Source of the DNA: Sporomusa acidovorans
GTDB taxonomy: Bacteria; Bacillota; Negativicutes; Sporomusales; Sporomusaceae
NCBI RefSeq assembly: GCF_900101845.1
Contig: NZ_FNAM01000003.1
Coordinates: forward strand, 1-64,000
DNA length: 64,000 bases
Direction of reading: 5' to 3'
The first letter of the stretch is position 1. The number at the start of each line of letters is the position of its first letter. Positions 49,225 through 57,652 of the stretch are shown one piece after another. A model generated the notes under the pieces. That model ran no database searches and had not been told where the DNA came from. It saw only the letters and a list, made by a program, of their open reading frames with translations. A program made the translations under genes and the position numbers.

Positions 49225-50283
49225 ATGAAATTACGCAATGTACTAATTTGCGGTTCATTAGTTATGGCGATGGCGGTCTCTGCTTGCGCTGGAACTAAAA
49301 ACCAAACTCCGCCGTCGCAGACACCAAAGCAGTCGACGCAAGAAACGCCGCCGGTTGTTTTAAAAAGCATCTATTATACGGCCAACGAAGGAGGCGGCAT
49401 TACTAGAATTGACGCTGCCACCAATACGGTAATGGATACCATTCCCTTAGATGGTGCGGTACATAATGTGCAGATATCACCGGATGGTAAAGTGCTGGGA
49501 GCCACCTTAGTGCCCAAGATGCAAGGTCATGGAAACATGGAGATGAACGGCTTTGCCATGTTTTACGACACCATGACCAATAATCTTATCAAAAAAGTCG
49601 AGATTGGCGCTCATCCGGCACATGTTGTCTTTACCCAGGATGGTAAATATATACTAACAACCAACAACGCGTCCAATAATGTGACAGTCATTGATGCCAA
49701 AAACTATAATGTTGTGCAAACAGTTCCCACCGGTAAAGGCCCTCACGGGTTTCGCATTTCTCAGGACAGCAAAACAGCCTACATCGCCAATATGGGGGAA
49801 GATACAGTCAGTGTGATTGATATTCCCACATGGAAAGAAACACGTAAAATCACAGTTGGCAAAGCGCCGGTAACCACTGCTATAACGAGTGATGGCAAAA
49901 TACTTGTCGCTACCGCCAATGCCGAGAACATACTGGCCATCGTGGACTTAACCAGCGATAAGGTGGAAAAGATAGCAGTAGGTAAGGGGCCAGCCCAAGT
50001 CTTTATCCAGTATGATAACAAGTACGCTTTTGTTGCCAATCAAGGCACTGAGCAGAGTCCGTCCAATACCGTTTCCAAAGTGGATCTGGCTACAAAGAAA
50101 GTAGTGGCAACCCTAGAAGTTGGCAAAGGTGCTCATGGCGTAGTGACAAGTAATGACAACAAGTTTGTCTATATTACCAATATGTATGAAAACACAGTGA
50201 GTATCATTGATAATACAACCGACAAGGTTGTTGGCAAGGTCGAGGTAGGCAAAATTCCCAATGGAATTACGTTTAAGCAGTAA
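49225..50283 (+). CDS. YVTN-type beta-propeller lipoprotein
   Basis: About 352 aa from ATG 49225 (GAGAGGATG upstream). Signal peptide with lipobox VSAC at about residue 20, a Thr/Pro/Gln linker, then a seven-bladed propeller made of repeats such as NNVTVIDAKNYNVVQTVPTG, DTVSVIDIPTWKETRKITVG and NTVSIIDNTTDKVVGKVEVG. A Met/His insertion is visible (VPKMQGHGNMEMNG). Similar propellers serve in surface binding or in nitrous-oxide and cytochrome cd1 folds; catalytic haem motifs are absent here. Confidence 0.88.
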   Translation: MKLRNVLICGSLVMAMAVSACAGTKNQTPPSQTPKQSTQETPPVVLKSIYYTANEGGGITRIDAATNTVMDTIPLDGAVHNVQISPDGKVLGATLVPKMQGHGNMEMNGFAMFYDTMTNNLIKKVEIGAHPAHVVFTQDGKYILTTNNASNNVTVIDAKNYNVVQTVPTGKGPHGFRISQDSKTAYIANMGEDTVSVIDIPTWKETRKITVGKAPVTTAITSDGKILVATANAENILAIVDLTSDKVEKIAVGKGPAQVFIQYDNKYAFVANQGTEQSPSNTVSKVDLATKKVVATLEVGKGAHGVVTSNDNKFVYITNMYENTVSIIDNTTDKVVGKVEVGKIPNGITFKQ

Positions 50284-50305
50284 ATAGAAATACCACTGGT
50301 GGATG

Positions 50306-50346
50306 AAAAATATCCTGTAAGGACATTTCCCTACAGGATATTTTTT
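50306..50346. terminator. Rho-independent terminator
   Basis: AAATATCCTGTA pairs with TACAGGATATTT, followed by more T; lies between convergent genes. Confidence 0.8.
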
Positions 50347-50380
50347 GCTATCACCGCAAAAAGTTTTGTATTATATATTT

Positions 50381-51493
50381 TTATGGATCTTCGGATGGAG
50401 CTGTTCCCTCTCGCCCAGTATTCGGATGTATTGCATGTTTCTCTGGCTGTTCGTCAATTTTAAGCGCTTCTTCGATATCGGCTTGCGTAGTAAGGCGGAT
50501 AATTTTTGGCGTACCTAGGATAAACCCGTGCATAAACGGCGGCATGGGGGGCATACGAAAAGGCGGTTTGAGGTATTGCAGATAATTCAGCACTACCGGG
50601 GGAGCGCAATCAGCTTCGACAAGCAGAAGAGGGGTATGCTTTCCCTGATGGGACAGGGCCGAGGCGGCGAGAATTAAGTCCCAGCGGGTAAGGTTGCCGA
50701 ACGTAAAGGCATCGCCTAACCCTTTACGATTTCGGTTCCAGCCAAGTTTAGTTACCGGGTCGTAGTAGGTGGAAAACTCAACCGATGTTGCAAAGGGGTC
50801 CTCGCCAGCAATGCGCCGGACAGGTGGTTTTACGATAGAACTGATTTCCCGGGCGACGTTATCGGACACAGAATATCTGCTGCCGATAATATACACGTTT
50901 TTATCAGTCATGTCCTGTAAGGCTGTAGCTGTTGACCGGGGGAGCCGGTCCTTATGAGTAAGTAGTATCGGCACACCGGAATGTGTCGCATAATAGGTTG
51001 CCAATATGCCTTCGTAGGGATTATCGGCGGACACGATAAATAAGCTCACCGGACCTTCGGGTGATTCGGGTGTTAGTTGTTCTCTTAGTTTCGCCACTTT
51101 AACGGCAGTGGCAAAGACGTTTTTCCCGGTGATGTGAAGCACGTCATATCCCATACTCTCGATTTCGCGAATGACTTGAGCGGTAAAAGGGCCAACAGCT
51201 ATAATTGGCGGCACGGAGTCGGTACCTGGAGGGTCAAGGCGTTCTATTTCTTCGCGGGTAAGCGAAGCAAGCTCGTCAACTGGCGTAAGTAATAAGTTGC
51301 CCATAATGGGGTCATGCACCAAACTGGTCGCAGCAAAGGCGTAAGGAAAATGCTCATCTGGTACCAGTATGAGCACCTTGGGAGCTTTCTCCATATCAGG
51401 CTTAGGCCACTGCATGCGTGATACGGCAACCGACAGGTCAACTGCCGTATCGTAAGGAATGCGCGTTGTATCCACTGTATTTAATGGAAACAT
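50381..51493 (-). CDS. Cell-wall-binding repeat 2 (CWB2)-like protein
   Basis: About 370 aa from ATG 51493, 9 nt after GAGGTG. Domains resemble CWB2: DTTRIPYDTAVDLSVAVSRM, PIIAVGPFTAQVIREI, ATAVKVAKLRE, VYIIGSRYSVSDNVAREI, VRRIAGEDPFATSVEFSTYY. No signal peptide is seen, so it may act inside the cell or in the forespore, unlike typical surface CWB2 proteins. It lies next to the YIEGIA genes and has a shared direction, but a terminator separates them. Confidence 0.75.
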   Translation of the reverse strand: MFPLNTVDTTRIPYDTAVDLSVAVSRMQWPKPDMEKAPKVLILVPDEHFPYAFAATSLVHDPIMGNLLLTPVDELASLTREEIERLDPPGTDSVPPIIAVGPFTAQVIREIESMGYDVLHITGKNVFATAVKVAKLREQLTPESPEGPVSLFIVSADNPYEGILATYYATHSGVPILLTHKDRLPRSTATALQDMTDKNVYIIGSRYSVSDNVAREISSIVKPPVRRIAGEDPFATSVEFSTYYDPVTKLGWNRNRKGLGDAFTFGNLTRWDLILAASALSHQGKHTPLLLVEADCAPPVVLNYLQYLKPPFRMPPMPPFMHGFILGTPKIIRLTTQADIEEALKIDEQPEKHAIHPNTGREGTAPSEDP

Positions 51494-51608
51494 CCTGAAG
51501 ATCACCTCGTTCTGCTGTATTCATATAGATTCATATAGAATGGTATTGTTTCTGTATATATTTTATGCAAGATGCGTAGTAGTTGCTTTACAATTCGCTC
51601 ATAAATAA

Positions 51609-51639
51609 GAAAAAGGAGTCTCGGCGAGACTCCTTTTTA
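51609..51639 (-). terminator. Rho-independent terminator
   Basis: AAAAAGGAGTCTC pairs with GAGACTCCTTTTT; ends the minus-strand YIEGIA operon. Confidence 0.85.
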
Positions 51640-51712
51640 GATGCCCACGATAAAGAAAGATTTGCATCCTGTGATATTTGTATCACCCGGCACCTCCGTA
51701 ATTTTAATTTAA

Positions 51713-51901
51713 CTATCCTATCAAGATAAAGATGCCATTACTTAATTTAACTACATCGGCCTTAAGTGCTTTGGCGATATCTTGCATGAGCGTATATTGT
51801 TCTTCCTCGGTACTTGCTTCAATCATAAAGGCTCCGCCCGAGCCTGGCACTTTATGGTGGGGAAGGGTGATGGCAGCAACAATCGTAGTATTTTGCTTCA
51901 T
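51713..51901 (-). CDS. Capping complex subunit for YIEGIA (small partner protein)
   Basis: Predicted 62 aa, 6 nt after the stop of the YIEGIA gene. Sequence TTIVAAITLPHHKVPGSGGAF then IEASTEEEQYTLMQDIAKAL and KLSNGIFILIG. Size, composition and gene order match the small partner of YIEGIA proteins in spore formers. The role is not established. Confidence 0.75.
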   Translation of the reverse strand: MKQNTTIVAAITLPHHKVPGSGGAFMIEASTEEEQYTLMQDIAKALKADVVKLSNGIFILIG

Positions 51902-51907
51902 TTAATC

Positions 51908-52825
51908 TTACTCTCCCCAAATAGTAGATTTCATTACCGAGTGGCTTTTCTTTACCGACTCTAATAAGGGTGTGTGGCGTACTACGTTTATCAGCTTTTC
52001 TGCATCCCGTAGCAGTGGTACAAGAACAATGACTGTTTTGCCGCTTTCATAATCTTTCCGGGTGTAGTGGTACCTTTTTACTCCAATGCTACGGGTAGCT
52101 TCAAATAACATGGCTTTGCGCTGGCCGAAGTTATCCAAGGTCACTCGATAATGCTCTTCGGTTGGTTCAATTACTACGGCTAACCCTTCGGCCTGTACCA
52201 TTTTTTGCGCGTTCTTTGTGCCGAGGGTGTTGCTAACAAAAACTCCGTCAACATATAATTCGGACCCTCTAACTTCGATTACCCCGGGTTTAATCGAAGC
52301 GATGTCACCTACCGTCTTACCCTGCGAAAAGCGACTTATGCCAAAAAACACCAAATAGCCGGCGATGATGCCGGCAGCGATTTGAATAACGTTAGCAAAG
52401 CCCAGATATCTTATAAACTCGATAGTTGCAGCGGTAGTTAACGCCACAATAAGTGAAAAATAGTTTCTTGATTCAAAGGTTTTGGCAATGCCATCAATAT
52501 ACGCTTCTCCACGGGGTGTGAATTCGGTACATTCCAGGTCTTTCAGGCTTTCCCGCTCTGTTTTCCGGACATCCCGGAAATGCTGGATGGCGAGTGCTAA
52601 AAAGGTTACTGCTGTATAATTATTGCTTTTTATGGCCGGTATGGCCACAGCGCCGATTGCGGCAGCGATAAAGGCAATCACCAGGTGAATAAGGTAACCG
52701 TTGGGGTGAGAAGGGTATTGGCGGTAGTCAACTTTCAGGGAAAGATAACGGGCTAGCGTGCCCATTGCCGTTGCAATGAGAATTAAGATAAGATCTTCAG
52801 GCGAAATGGCGCCTTTGCCCTCCAT
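51908..52825 (-). CDS. YIEGIA-family membrane protein
   Basis: Predicted 305 aa. Several membrane segments in the first 170 residues; the family-defining motif appears as AYIDGIAKTFESRNYFSLIV. A soluble C-terminal part follows (ELYVDGVFVSNTLGTKNAQK, GVKRYHYTRKDYESGKTVIV). YIEGIA proteins are typical of endospore formers and may act in sporulation. Gene pair with the capping subunit at 51713. Confidence 0.85.
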   Translation of the reverse strand: MEGKGAISPEDLILILIATAMGTLARYLSLKVDYRQYPSHPNGYLIHLVIAFIAAAIGAVAIPAIKSNNYTAVTFLALAIQHFRDVRKTERESLKDLECTEFTPRGEAYIDGIAKTFESRNYFSLIVALTTAATIEFIRYLGFANVIQIAAGIIAGYLVFFGISRFSQGKTVGDIASIKPGVIEVRGSELYVDGVFVSNTLGTKNAQKMVQAEGLAVVIEPTEEHYRVTLDNFGQRKAMLFEATRSIGVKRYHYTRKDYESGKTVIVLVPLLRDAEKLINVVRHTPLLESVKKSHSVMKSTIWGE

Positions 52826-52848
52826 GTTTTAGCCTCCCTACTGTTTTC

Positions 52849-52902
52849 TTCATTAGAACTCCATATTTCCTTCACGAGAATCGCACAATGTCTTGGTATA
52901 GT
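52849..52902 (+). promoter_or_regulatory. TTCATA-repeat promoter (degenerate)
   Basis: TTCATT (52849), TCCATA (52860), TTCACG (52871) and CGCACA (52882) in 11-bp register; 9-nt gap; TATAGT at 52897. Its first hexamer overlaps the 5' region of the divergent YIEGIA gene. Confidence 0.65.
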
Positions 52903-52942
52903 ATTCGTAGTACCTTATATCAAACGTTGAAGGAGACGTAAA

Positions 52943-53643
52943 ATGATGAATAAAATAAATCGCGAAGTAGTAGTTAAACTTGCCGCTGTCGTGGTGCTGG
53001 CGGTCATGATTGCGGGCGCTTACCTGGCCAGACCGGATTTGTTTGCGACTATCTGGTATTTGGCAACAAGCGGCGATATAAATGGCACAATTGAATTTCT
53101 CCGTTCTTTCGGGGCGTGGGCCATTGTCATTAGTATTGTTATCGATATACTCATAAATATGGTAGGTTTTTGCCTTCCATTTTCATATCTACTGCCAACG
53201 GCATAGTCTTCGGCATTGGACCCGGTATTGTGATTTCTTGGTTTGCCGAGACTGTTGGTGTAATTTTAAGTTTTATTTTAATGCGAACGGTGCTGCGCAG
53301 CTCGGCGGAGGAACTAATCAAGAAGAGCAATATGCTGCAGAAAATCGATGAATTTAGCGGTGCCAGCGGTTTCAAGATGATGCTCTTTGCCCGGATGTTA
53401 CCCTATTTCCCTTCCGGAATCATTACCGCCTTAGGTGCAGTGAGCCGTATATCACTGAAGGATTATATTATGGCTAACTTTCTTGGCAAGTTGCCTTCAA
53501 CTGCGTTAGAAGTAGTGGTGGGCTATGATGTTGTAAACTATCAGGAAAATCTGTTGCGTCTTACCCTGGTTGTTGTTGGGGTAACAGTTACCTATGGTCT
53601 TTTATGGTGGTACAACAGACGTAAATTGGTAAATGGCTACTAA
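52943..53643 (+). pseudogene. TVP38/TMEM64 (VTT-domain) membrane protein with one frameshift
   Basis: The first frame runs from ATG 52943 to IDILINMVGF and then leaves the protein. The second continues LPSIFISTANGIVFGIGPG to TYGLLWWYNRRKLVNGY (stop 53643). The break lies in the run GGTTTTTGCC at about 53166-53171; one more T restores GFLPSIF. The conserved VTT motif (FARMLPYFPSGIITALGAVS) is intact. It is either a recent pseudogene, a slippery homopolymer that may switch, or a read error. About 233 aa if repaired. Confidence 0.85.
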
Positions 53644-53697
53644 ACTAAACGACAGACATGGGCGGGAATTGTTGCCGGCCTGGGAACAACTTGCACT

Positions 53698-54387
53698 TTA
53701 GTTTACCGGAGTAAGGATAGCAAGCTTGTGGTATTTGTTTAGCCGGCCCCATTGATGGATGCCTAAGTCCTGGTCAAAATCAATCAGTCGAATATGCCAG
53801 CGGCCATTATTAAATACATGCAGGCTTTTTGGCCGGTAATATACAAGAGTTATCGTTTTAGCGTGCGCCAGTTTAGTGATATGTGATTCAAAATCATAGA
53901 ACTTTTCGCGGGAAAAGGGGTTATAGAGATAAAAGACGGTTCCGTCCTGGGGGAGATTCTTGATAGCATCACCAGGTAAGATGGTAACATTAGCCCAAGC
54001 GCCGAACTGCTCAGCCGTTTCCTGGGCCACAACTGGGTCAAGTTCAAGGCCATATATTTTATTGGTATATCCCTGGCTGAGCCAGTAGTTAATGACGCGT
54101 CCTTTACCGCAGCCGACATCAACCAATACGTCATGTGGCGTGATCGTTACTTGGTCAAAAATGATCGACATGGCCGAGTATTCAGTATGATATACATCAT
54201 TTGCACCAAGGTGCTTATAGGCGGTAGGGAGATGCCCTGTCAGCAGCCGACCGCTGTACTTTAGGTCAAGTATGGCGTCTTGTAGTGATGATTTTATTCC
54301 ATCCCAGCCAGCATAGCCGAGATACTTAATGGTTTTTCCCAGTCCTTCGGCTTGTATTCTGCGTGCTAAGCGAGCAAGTATGTTCAT
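53698..54387 (-). CDS. Class I SAM-dependent methyltransferase
   Basis: About 229 aa from ATG 54387, 6 nt after GGGGAGTG. Motif I VLVDVGCGKGRVINYWLSQG, acidic strand IYGLELDPVVAQ, VTILPGDAIKNLP and VFYLYNPFSREKFYDF (motif IV region). An N-terminal helical extension of about 80 residues. The substrate is not apparent. The flanking genes give no hint. Confidence 0.82.
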   Translation of the reverse strand: MNILARLARRIQAEGLGKTIKYLGYAGWDGIKSSLQDAILDLKYSGRLLTGHLPTAYKHLGANDVYHTEYSAMSIIFDQVTITPHDVLVDVGCGKGRVINYWLSQGYTNKIYGLELDPVVAQETAEQFGAWANVTILPGDAIKNLPQDGTVFYLYNPFSREKFYDFESHITKLAHAKTITLVYYRPKSLHVFNNGRWHIRLIDFDQDLGIHQWGRLNKYHKLAILTPVN

Positions 54388-54538
54388 AGGCTGCACTCCC
54401 CGTTGTAGGTTCAAAGCGGTATTGGTTATATGGTAGCCTGTACTTTATAATTTATGTAAGGGGTAGTGCAATCTAAAGGAGTTTTCCTGAGCGGTATGCT
54501 CTGAAACCTGGAAATTAATATACAAAAAACGCCATTTC

Positions 54539-54570
54539 TTCATAAATAATTCACATTCGTTTGCTATACT
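54539..54570 (+). promoter_or_regulatory. TTCATA-repeat promoter of the selenoprotein gene
   Basis: TTCATA (54539) and TTCACA (54550); 9-nt gap; TATACT at 54565. Confidence 0.82.
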
Positions 54571-54595
54571 GAAGCCAAAACCACGATATCGGGAG

Positions 54596-54904
54596 GTGAA
54601 TAAAATAAATATCATTATTGAGCCTGATGCCCTTAATTATATAATGAAAAATAATAAGGATAAGGCCATCACCGTTACCGTTGCCAAACGACCAGGCAGT
54701 GTCTGAAAGGGCGGCCGCGAGGCGCAGCTCCCGTCCGTGCGACTGGGAATTGATCAGGGGAAGGTTCAAAGCTATCCAAAGGTTGTAGTAGATGGTATAG
54801 ACGTGTACTACGTTGACAGTGTGGCAACGAGCTTTAAAACTGTTAGAGTAAAAGTAGAAAAGCTGTTGTTTTTTAAAAAGCTAGTTGCTGTCAGTGAAAG
54901 ATAG
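54596..54904 (+). CDS. CC/Se-motif family selenoprotein (in-frame TGA read as Sec)
   Basis: The frame continues across an in-frame TGA at 54704: KRPGSV-U-KGGREAQLPSVRLG, then VVVDGIDVYYVDSVA to the TAG at 54902. About 102 residues. The layout (short beta domain, Sec or Cys followed by KGG/GG, P-S-V-R-L-G, then VDGIDVYY) fits the small CC/Se-motif (seleno)protein family of anaerobes. GTG 54596 overlaps the ribosome site GGGAGG; a rare ATA at 54605 (giving INIIIEPDALNYI) lies at better spacing, so the true start is uncertain. A SECIS-like hairpin should follow the TGA; the G/C-rich stretch GGGCGGCCGCGAGGCGCAGC is a candidate. Confidence 0.7.
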
Positions 54905-54948
54905 GGGGAGCGCAAGCTGAGTAACAGATAGGGACTTAATGGAAAAAC

Positions 54949-54982
54949 AAAGAGGCTGCCCGCAATAGGGAAAGCCTCTTTA
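54949..54982. terminator. Bidirectional terminator
   Basis: AAAGAGGCT pairs with AGCCTCTTT between convergent genes. Confidence 0.7.
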
Positions 54983-54997
54983 TAGTATAGCTAGTCT

Positions 54998-55330
54998 TTA
55001 CCGTTTAAGCATGTGACGGCGGATAATGGCCAGGTTTTGAAAAATGCGTAGACCGAACGCCAACAGCGCCACGTAATAGAGGTCAATGCCGATACGCTCG
55101 CCTATATAGACTAAAACAGCTGCCATAAGAGCATTGGTGAAGAATCCGGTGCTAAAGACAACATTATCAAAATGACTGCTCAGTACGGCCCGCAGTCCGC
55201 CAAACACCGAATCCAGCGAGGCCAAGAGTGCAATCGACATGAATTTGGCGTATTGTACAGGAACCGTTATGGGAAAGGCCATGCCTATGCCAAGGCCGAG
55301 GGCAGCAAAGGCTATACCATTGACTGACAT
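54998..55330 (-). CDS. Small basic protein (DUF1290 family)
   Basis: Predicted 110 aa with three or four membrane segments. Contains IALLASLDSVFGGLRAVLSS, FFTNALMAAVLVYIGERIG and AFGLRIFQNLAIIRRHMLKR, the DUF1290 signature. In many Firmicutes it lies next to division genes (ftsZ/divIVA area), but here it stands alone. Function unknown. Confidence 0.88.
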   Translation of the reverse strand: MSVNGIAFAALGLGIGMAFPITVPVQYAKFMSIALLASLDSVFGGLRAVLSSHFDNVVFSTGFFTNALMAAVLVYIGERIGIDLYYVALLAFGLRIFQNLAIIRRHMLKR

Positions 55331-55368
55331 GGATTGTCCATTTTGGCATTGCTAAATATCTTGTACAG

Positions 55369-55411
55369 GTCATAGCAAGTTCATAAGTTCTTCATATTTT
55401 TATGATAAACT
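55369..55411 (+). promoter_or_regulatory. TTCATA-repeat promoter of the multicopper oxidase
   Basis: GTCATA (55369), TTCATA (55380) and TTCATA (55391) in 11-bp register; 9-nt gap; TAAACT at 55406. Confidence 0.78.
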
Positions 55412-55475
55412 TGTTATAAGAATATCTGCAATACAAACTCGATACTATCGGAACATTCGGATAGGGGGATTTATT

Positions 55476-56897
55476 ATGGTATCTAAAAAATCGGTTGCGC
55501 TCAGTCTGCTGGCAGCATCTGCCGCCATTGCTTTTTTCTTCAGCACCTTTACAGGCCAGGCCGCCAACATCAAGTTGGATATGAAAGAGGTTAACTGGGA
55601 GATCAAGCCGGGATTGACTACTAAGGTTTGGAGTTATGGCGGGACTGTACCGGGAACGCCCATTATCGTAAAAAAAGGTGAGACAGTCAACGTTTCCGGT
55701 GTGAATAATTTGCCTTCAACAACAACCATTCACTGGCACGGCCTGGTGATACCAAACGACCAGGATGGCCCGGGAAAAACCATCAAACCGGGTGAAAAGT
55801 ACGCCTACTCCTTTACAGTCAACGAATCCGGTACCTATTGGTATCATTCTCACTACCGCCCGGTGCTTGACCAGGTTGACAATGGACTATATGCGCCGAT
55901 TATCGTCAAGGCTCCGGAAGATGATAAGTACAGCGGCGATCATATCTATGTCTTAGATGACTGGTACCTTGACGCAAACGGCAATCGCCTCCAAGGAACA
56001 GCCAGAGGCGACATGGAGCGGTTCGGTAATATCGAGACAGTAAACGGCAAATCAGGTTCAGCGATAGAACCATTAGTCATGAAGAAAGGCGAACTTCACA
56101 AGCTGCGGTTTATTAACGCGTCAACCGCTGCCGTTCACACCATTAAAATAGCAGGTCACCGCTTCCGCGTTACCCATACGGATGGACATCCTCTGCCCCA
56201 GCCATACGAGACTGACGTACTGACCTTATCGCCTGGCGAGCGCCTTGATGCTGAAGTGGCAGCAGTCGGTGATGCAGGGCAATCCTATACAATGGAAAGC
56301 GAGCGCAGTGAACTAGGGATTAAAATTCCCATACAATACCAACAAGGGCAAGTCGCCATGGTAGCATCACCTTTTGTCGCGCCCCAAGCGAAAGGGTTTG
56401 CCGGCATTGAAAACCGCACCCCTGACTTTTCGCTTGACTTAAATTCAGTGATGGATATGCCGTCTCATGGTACCAAGCCTGCGCCTGCCGCACCGGCGGG
56501 CGGGCATGCCGGACATGGAGTACCGGCTCCAAGTATAACCAATGAGATGCAGATGCAGGGCGGCATGCGTTGGACCATTAACGGCAAATCGTATCCTGAT
56601 GTTCCTGCATTGCAGGTCAAGCTTGGACAAATTGTAAAGGTTCGGATTGTCAACAACGACATCAGCACAGCCGAGAAAATGGATCACCCCATCCACATTC
56701 ACGGCACTGAATTCCAGATTGTATCTCAAAACGGCAAAGCTCCCGAACGGGAAATATGGAAAGATACCGTTAATGTACCAGCTGGCGAGTATGTAGATAT
56801 TGCCTTTACGATGACTAACCCTGGCACCTGGATGCTTCACTGCCACATTCTCGATCACGAAGATGGCGGCATGATGACTACTGTTGTAGCTAAATAG
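55476..56897 (+). CDS. Three-domain multicopper oxidase (exported)
   Basis: Predicted 473 aa. Signal peptide 1-29 (ending GQAAN). Copper motifs in order: HWHGLV, WYHSHYR, HPIHIHGTEF and HCHILDHEDGGMM; the last holds the type 1 copper His-Cys-His and an axial Met (DGGMM). A Met/His-rich insert (MDMPSHGTK, GGHAGHG, NEMQMQGGM at about 325-365) recalls CueO/CopA-type copper-resistance oxidases. It probably oxidises Cu(I) or phenols outside the cytoplasmic membrane, and would need some oxygen. Carries a TTCATA promoter, which supports a metal-stress role of the regulon. Confidence 0.94.
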   Translation: MVSKKSVALSLLAASAAIAFFFSTFTGQAANIKLDMKEVNWEIKPGLTTKVWSYGGTVPGTPIIVKKGETVNVSGVNNLPSTTTIHWHGLVIPNDQDGPGKTIKPGEKYAYSFTVNESGTYWYHSHYRPVLDQVDNGLYAPIIVKAPEDDKYSGDHIYVLDDWYLDANGNRLQGTARGDMERFGNIETVNGKSGSAIEPLVMKKGELHKLRFINASTAAVHTIKIAGHRFRVTHTDGHPLPQPYETDVLTLSPGERLDAEVAAVGDAGQSYTMESERSELGIKIPIQYQQGQVAMVASPFVAPQAKGFAGIENRTPDFSLDLNSVMDMPSHGTKPAPAAPAGGHAGHGVPAPSITNEMQMQGGMRWTINGKSYPDVPALQVKLGQIVKVRIVNNDISTAEKMDHPIHIHGTEFQIVSQNGKAPEREIWKDTVNVPAGEYVDIAFTMTNPGTWMLHCHILDHEDGGMMTTVVAK

Positions 56898-56908
56898 GGT
56901 AGAGAATA

Positions 56909-56957
56909 AACCAGGATATTCATGCCGAAACCGGCTTGGATATCCTGGTTCTATTTT
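56909..56957 (+). terminator. Rho-independent terminator
   Basis: AACCAGGATAT pairs with ATATCCTGGTT, with an inner CCG/CGG stem, then CTATTTT. Confidence 0.8.
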
Positions 56958-57005
56958 GGCTTTCGACGATTGCTTTGGTACTGGGACGGTCAGTTCTCAG
57001 CAAAA

Positions 57006-57059
57006 CTCATAATATCTTCATACCATATTCATAAGATCTTCATATTTAATTTGTATAAT
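57006..57059 (+). promoter_or_regulatory. TTCATA-repeat promoter of rseC-like gene
   Basis: CTCATA (57006) and TTCATA at 57017, 57028 and 57039 in 11-bp register; 9-nt gap; TATAAT at 57054. One of the best matches to the consensus. Confidence 0.88.
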
Positions 57060-57101
57060 ATAGGTAAATGAGTAATGAAATTAGAACGGAGAGTGAAAAG
57101 A

Positions 57102-57527
57102 ATGGATAAACAGCAAGAAGGTATCATCCTGGAAGTAATCGGTAAGATGGCCAAGGTTAAGGCTAGCCGGCATAGCGACTGTGAGAATTGCGGCTCATGC
57201 CCAGGCAATACGGCCATCGTTGTGGAAGCCCTAAACTCGGTTGAGGCTAAACCAGGTCAGCGAGTAGCTATTGAGATTCGCGAGGTGAATATGCTCAAGG
57301 CGGCATTTATTGTCTATATGGCGCCATTACTTGCGGCTTTTGCCGGTGCGCTGGCAGGAAATTATGCAGTTTCCTATATAGGGATAGACAGCTTGCTGAC
57401 ATCGATAGCCGGGGGTGTTGGCTTTTTTACACTTGCGGTGTGGTATGTCAAACACTTTGATCATATGGCGCGTACCGATGAGCGGATGCGGCCGGTGATA
57501 GTAGCAATATTATCCAAAAACATCTAA
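57102..57527 (+). CDS. RseC/MucC-family (SoxR-reducing system) membrane protein
   Basis: About 141 aa from ATG 57102, 9 nt after GGAGAG. A small N-terminal domain with four Cys (CENCGSCPGNT region, HSDCENC) likely binds an iron-sulfur or metal centre. Two membrane segments (about 70-92 and 98-122) and a short basic tail follow. In other bacteria RseC helps the Rsx/Rnf system reduce SoxR, or modulates RseB/SigE signalling. No rnf or soxR genes are in the window. Regulon member. Confidence 0.88.
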   Translation: MDKQQEGIILEVIGKMAKVKASRHSDCENCGSCPGNTAIVVEALNSVEAKPGQRVAIEIREVNMLKAAFIVYMAPLLAAFAGALAGNYAVSYIGIDSLLTSIAGGVGFFTLAVWYVKHFDHMARTDERMRPVIVAILSKNI

Positions 57528-57652
57528 GATTTTCGCTATAGTGACAAAGTAAAAGGATATAGAACATAATGTAACGAAATCAATAATACTTTTCCTTATA
57601 TATAAATATACCAATGGTAGTGTATCTAGAAATGGTGAGAGGGGTTTAAAGG

